In this document: in pieces, positions 5,734-6,886 of the stretch
How the letters are laid out: every line of letters starts with the position of its first letter
Position numbering within the stretch: position 1 is the first letter of the stretch
NCBI GenBank assembly: GCA_001776275.1
Contig: MFAQ01000023.1
Coordinates: 1-6,886 of the forward strand
DNA: 6,886 nt
Direction: 5' to 3'
Source of the DNA: Candidatus Collierbacteria bacterium RIFOXYD1_FULL_40_9
GTDB taxonomy: Bacteria; Patescibacteriota; Microgenomatia; UBA1400; MFAQ01
Notes under the pieces: model-generated
What the model was told of the DNA's origin: nothing
Seen by the model: only the letters and a program-made list of their open reading frames with translations
The model's database searches: none
Program-made: the position numbers and the translations under genes

Positions 5734-6249
5734 CTATGGGAGTTCTACCCAGTAGCTCTGCTCCCAACAAGTAGTGTCGTGACTGTAGTAGAGGCGAACT
5801 GTGGTGCCTTCGACCTGAAAGTCGTAAATATCTGATTTCAGCTGAAAGTCCACATCCTCGAGGGAAAGTGACTGTGAGATTTTCCAGCCCTCGTCCGTCC
5901 ACGAGTACAGCGAGATTTTGTTGTTGCTGAATTTGCCACCGCAGGACTTTTCCGTATTGAACATAAGGAAAAAACCTTTGGACAGTGGGAAGCTATGGGT
6001 GATGTCGTAGCTATCGGGGGGATAGTTTAAGTAGTCGCTGTTTTTATCGATTTTGAAGCCCATTACACGATACACGTAAAGAGCTTCCATGACGTCTGTG
6101 GGACGTCTGGTGACTTTTTGCTGGTACTCTGCATCCTTTTGTGCCCAGCTTACCTCAGTTGCTTTGTCCCACCGGACGAATATGTAGATGAAAAACAACC
6201 CAAGCAGTGCAAAAAAAGCCACTTGTAACAAAAATTTGTATTTGTGCAT
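5734..6249 (-). CDS. Unrecognised single-pass membrane-anchored protein
   Basis: The product is 171 residues from the ATG at 6249. The N-terminus MHKYK is basic and followed by a hydrophobic segment (about 6-25, LLQVAFFALLGLFFIYIFV), so the rest (about 26-171) should face outside. The outer part has a charged stretch (AQKDAEYQQKVTRRPTDVMEAL) and then a beta-rich, Tyr/Ser/Asp-rich region. It has just two cysteines, Cys103 (KSCGGKF) and Cys161 (DTTCWEQ), which could form a disulfide. I recognise no family or catalytic motif. A purine-rich SD (AAGGA at 6261-6257, 7 nt spacer) precedes the ATG; an in-frame TTG at 6270 would add seven residues but overlaps the SD region. It has its own -10 box upstream and a clear terminator downstream, so it is probably a one-gene transcript, adjacent to but separate from the L,D-transpeptidase gene. 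An envelope role is only inferred. Confidence 0.8.
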   Translation of the reverse strand: MHKYKFLLQVAFFALLGLFFIYIFVRWDKATEVSWAQKDAEYQQKVTRRPTDVMEALYVYRVMGFKIDKNSDYLNYPPDSYDITHSFPLSKGFFLMFNTEKSCGGKFSNNKISLYSWTDEGWKISQSLSLEDVDFQLKSDIYDFQVEGTTVRLYYSHDTTCWEQSYWVELP

Positions 6250-6294
6250 TACCTTTTCCTTCCTTTCCAATTTAATGAACTTGCGTTGACCTAT

Positions 6295-6300
6295 ATTATA
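6295..6300 (-). promoter_or_regulatory. -10 box TATAAT of the membrane-protein gene
   Basis: A consensus TATAAT on the - strand lies about 45 nt upstream of the ATG at 6249. Transcription would start near 6288, leaving a leader of about 40 nt that includes the AAGGAAGGA ribosome-binding site. The -35 position (TCTTAT at 17 nt) is poor. The site lies in the divergent intergenic region 6250-6369, back to back with the + strand promoter of the orphan gene. Confidence 0.5.
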
Positions 6301-6334
6301 CAGCGTTTGTTGTTTAGATAAGAGTGGCTATATA

Positions 6335-6364
6335 TTGACATCTTTATTGTTAAGTAGGTAGAGT
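6335..6364 (+). promoter_or_regulatory. Promoter TTGACA-N18-TAGAGT for the 76-aa gene
   Basis: There is a perfect -35 TTGACA (6335-6340), an 18-nt spacer, and a -10 TAGAGT (6359-6364, four of six, TAnnnT form). The -10 ends 5 nt before the ATG at 6370, so the transcript would start at or beside the start codon. The layout copies the promoter at 3982-4011, including the same TTGACAT heptamer and 18-nt spacer. GAG at 6361-6363 is too short to be a convincing SD. Confidence 0.55.
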
Positions 6365-6369
6365 GGTAT

Positions 6370-6600
6370 ATGGACAATGATGTACTACATATGACTGGTG
6401 CTAATGTAGAAATTTCCAAATGGATAAAAAAGAGATCTGGGAAAGTTGTACCTTTAGATCCCGCTGCAACTCATGTTGATAGCGGGGCGTTGGATGGTGA
6501 TTCTGTTTTGAGATCTGAATTGATGGAAAAGTATCGTAGTGGTGATCCGAAGACTCGTCGCGAAGCATACGAAGAGTTGCATAGGAGAGGCTGGATATAA
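6370..6600 (+). CDS. Small uncharacterised protein (76 aa)
   Basis: I do not recognise this protein. It is hydrophilic, with no signal or membrane segment and no cysteine. The middle (residues about 28-48, PLDPAATHVDSGALDGDS) looks flexible. The C-terminal part, SVLRSELMEKYRSGDPKTRREAYEELHRRGWI, should form two short charged helices separated by GDP. Lys/Arg and Asp/Glu are abundant and roughly balanced. Support for a real gene is a TTGACA promoter placed exactly at its ATG, no overlap with a better gene, and a protein-like composition. A second in-frame ATG (6391) would remove the first seven residues. It is flanked by a divergent membrane-protein gene and a convergent sortase gene whose stop lies 23 nt from its own. 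A role in binding a partner or nucleic acid is possible but not shown. Confidence 0.65.
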   Translation: MDNDVLHMTGANVEISKWIKKRSGKVVPLDPAATHVDSGALDGDSVLRSELMEKYRSGDPKTRREAYEELHRRGWI

Positions 6601-6623
6601 TAACTGAAAGTTGTTTGCTCTGG

Positions 6624-6886
6624 TTATTTTATTCGATTCGCTAAAACAAAAAAGCGAACTGGTGAGTTCCATAATTGGCAGGTATACAGGATCAGATCCG
6701 CATTATATTCGGGTATTTCGGTGCCTGTTTTTACCGAGTAAACTTCGTACTCGAACTGGCGCTGCTCCCAGATGATTTGGATTTTGTCACCTTCTTTGAG
6801 TTTAGGAAGATTGTAGAAGGAGTTAAGCTTTCGGAAAGCCGCTGACCAGTCTAGATAGCCCCAACGGTGAGCCGCAAGGATAATAG
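6624..6886 (-). CDS. Sortase, C-terminal catalytic part (truncated by window edge)
   Basis: An open - strand frame enters from the right edge (first whole codon at 6884) and ends in TAA at 6624-6626, giving 86 residues. It contains the sortase catalytic triad: His6 in ILAAHRWGY (family usually (A/G)GH), Cys69 in LILYTCQLW (family TLxTC), and Arg77 in VRFFVLANR, eight residues after the Cys. Between them, KLKEGDKIQIIW, the QFEYEVYSVKTGTEI strand pair and YNADLIL follow the sortase beta-barrel order. Sortases are membrane-bound cysteine transpeptidases that cleave LPxTG-like signals and attach surface proteins to the wall or build pili. The subclass cannot be set from this part. The N-terminus, with the membrane anchor, lies outside the window. 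With the L,D-transpeptidase nearby it indicates an envelope-related neighbourhood. Confidence 0.88.
   Translation of the reverse strand, partial: IILAAHRWGYLDWSAAFRKLNSFYNLPKLKEGDKIQIIWEQRQFEYEVYSVKTGTEIPEYNADLILYTCQLWNSPVRFFVLANRIK

Noticed and set aside
6091..6107. Two GACGTC palindromes 11 bp apart
   Set aside because: They are inside coding sequence of the membrane protein (the Arg-Pro-Thr-Asp-Val region), with no promoter nearby. Two 6-mers at one helical turn can occur by chance.
6595..6601. TATAAT on the + strand at the end of the 76-aa gene (6596-6601)
   Set aside because: No -35 is paired with it, and only a convergent sortase gene lies downstream, so there is nothing for it to transcribe in sense.
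6599..6628. AATAAC ... GTTATT inverted repeat between the convergent stops of the 76-aa gene and the sortase
   Set aside because: The stem is six A/T-rich pairs with an 18-nt loop and no proper T-tract, so it is too weak to call a terminator.
6637..6658. TTCGC ... GCGAA inverted repeat near the sortase 3' end
   Set aside because: It has only five pairs with a 12-nt loop. The T-run (on the - strand) lies in the loop rather than after the stem, and it encodes conserved sortase residues.
1..6886. CRISPR arrays, tRNA/rRNA genes, insertion sequences, riboswitches, toxin-antitoxin or defence gene sets
   Set aside because: Reading both strands I found no regularly spaced repeats, cloverleaf, transposase, or structured leader. 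The Bro-N gene alone is not enough to call a prophage.

Overview
This looks like a chromosomal segment from a low-G+C bacterium that uses the standard stop codons: TGA ends the first permease gene and Trp is TGG. The divergent genes, compact layout, weak or absent Shine-Dalgarno (SD) sites at several starts, and a sortase plus LysM/L,D-transpeptidase fit a Gram-positive-type envelope. A Patescibacteria/CPR lineage such as Microgenomates is my best guess, but it is inference from gene content only. The TGA stop argues against lineages that read TGA as Gly, such as Gracilibacteria/SR1.

Region 1 (1-3977, + strand). After the last 41 codons of an unidentified gene comes a tight four-gene run: an M16-family zinc peptidase with intact HxxEH...E and R/Y motifs, two ABC-2 permeases of the DUF990/ABC2_membrane_6 type, and their ATPase (COG4586 type). 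The permease genes overlap by 20 nt and the ATPase follows after 3 nt. The three ABC genes form one exporter. The peptidase may process whatever it carries, but no precursor peptide is visible.

Region 2 (3978-4869, + strand). A Bro-N/DinD-family protein gene has its own TTGACA-N18-TATATT promoter, placed so that transcription should begin at or next to the ATG at 4018. The gene carries a perfect 11-bp inverted repeat in its Bro-N segment.

Region 3 (4876-6249, - strand). A membrane-anchored LysM + YkuD (L,D-transpeptidase) protein converges on the Bro-N gene with 6 nt between the stops. Upstream of it is a gene for an unrecognised single-pass membrane protein. An intrinsic terminator and a new -10 box separate the two.

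Region 4 (6250-6886). A divergent intergenic region holds promoters for both sides. A 76-codon orphan gene lies on the + strand. At the right edge, on the - strand, is the C-terminal 86 codons of a sortase with catalytic His, Cys and Arg.

A recurring signal is that several + strand genes lack an SD but have a TAnnnT -10 box 5-6 nt before the start codon, the arrangement expected for leaderless mRNAs. The two - strand genes have normal SD-led leaders. There are no tRNA, rRNA or CRISPR sequences or insertion sequences, and no gene-free stretch longer than about 120 bases.
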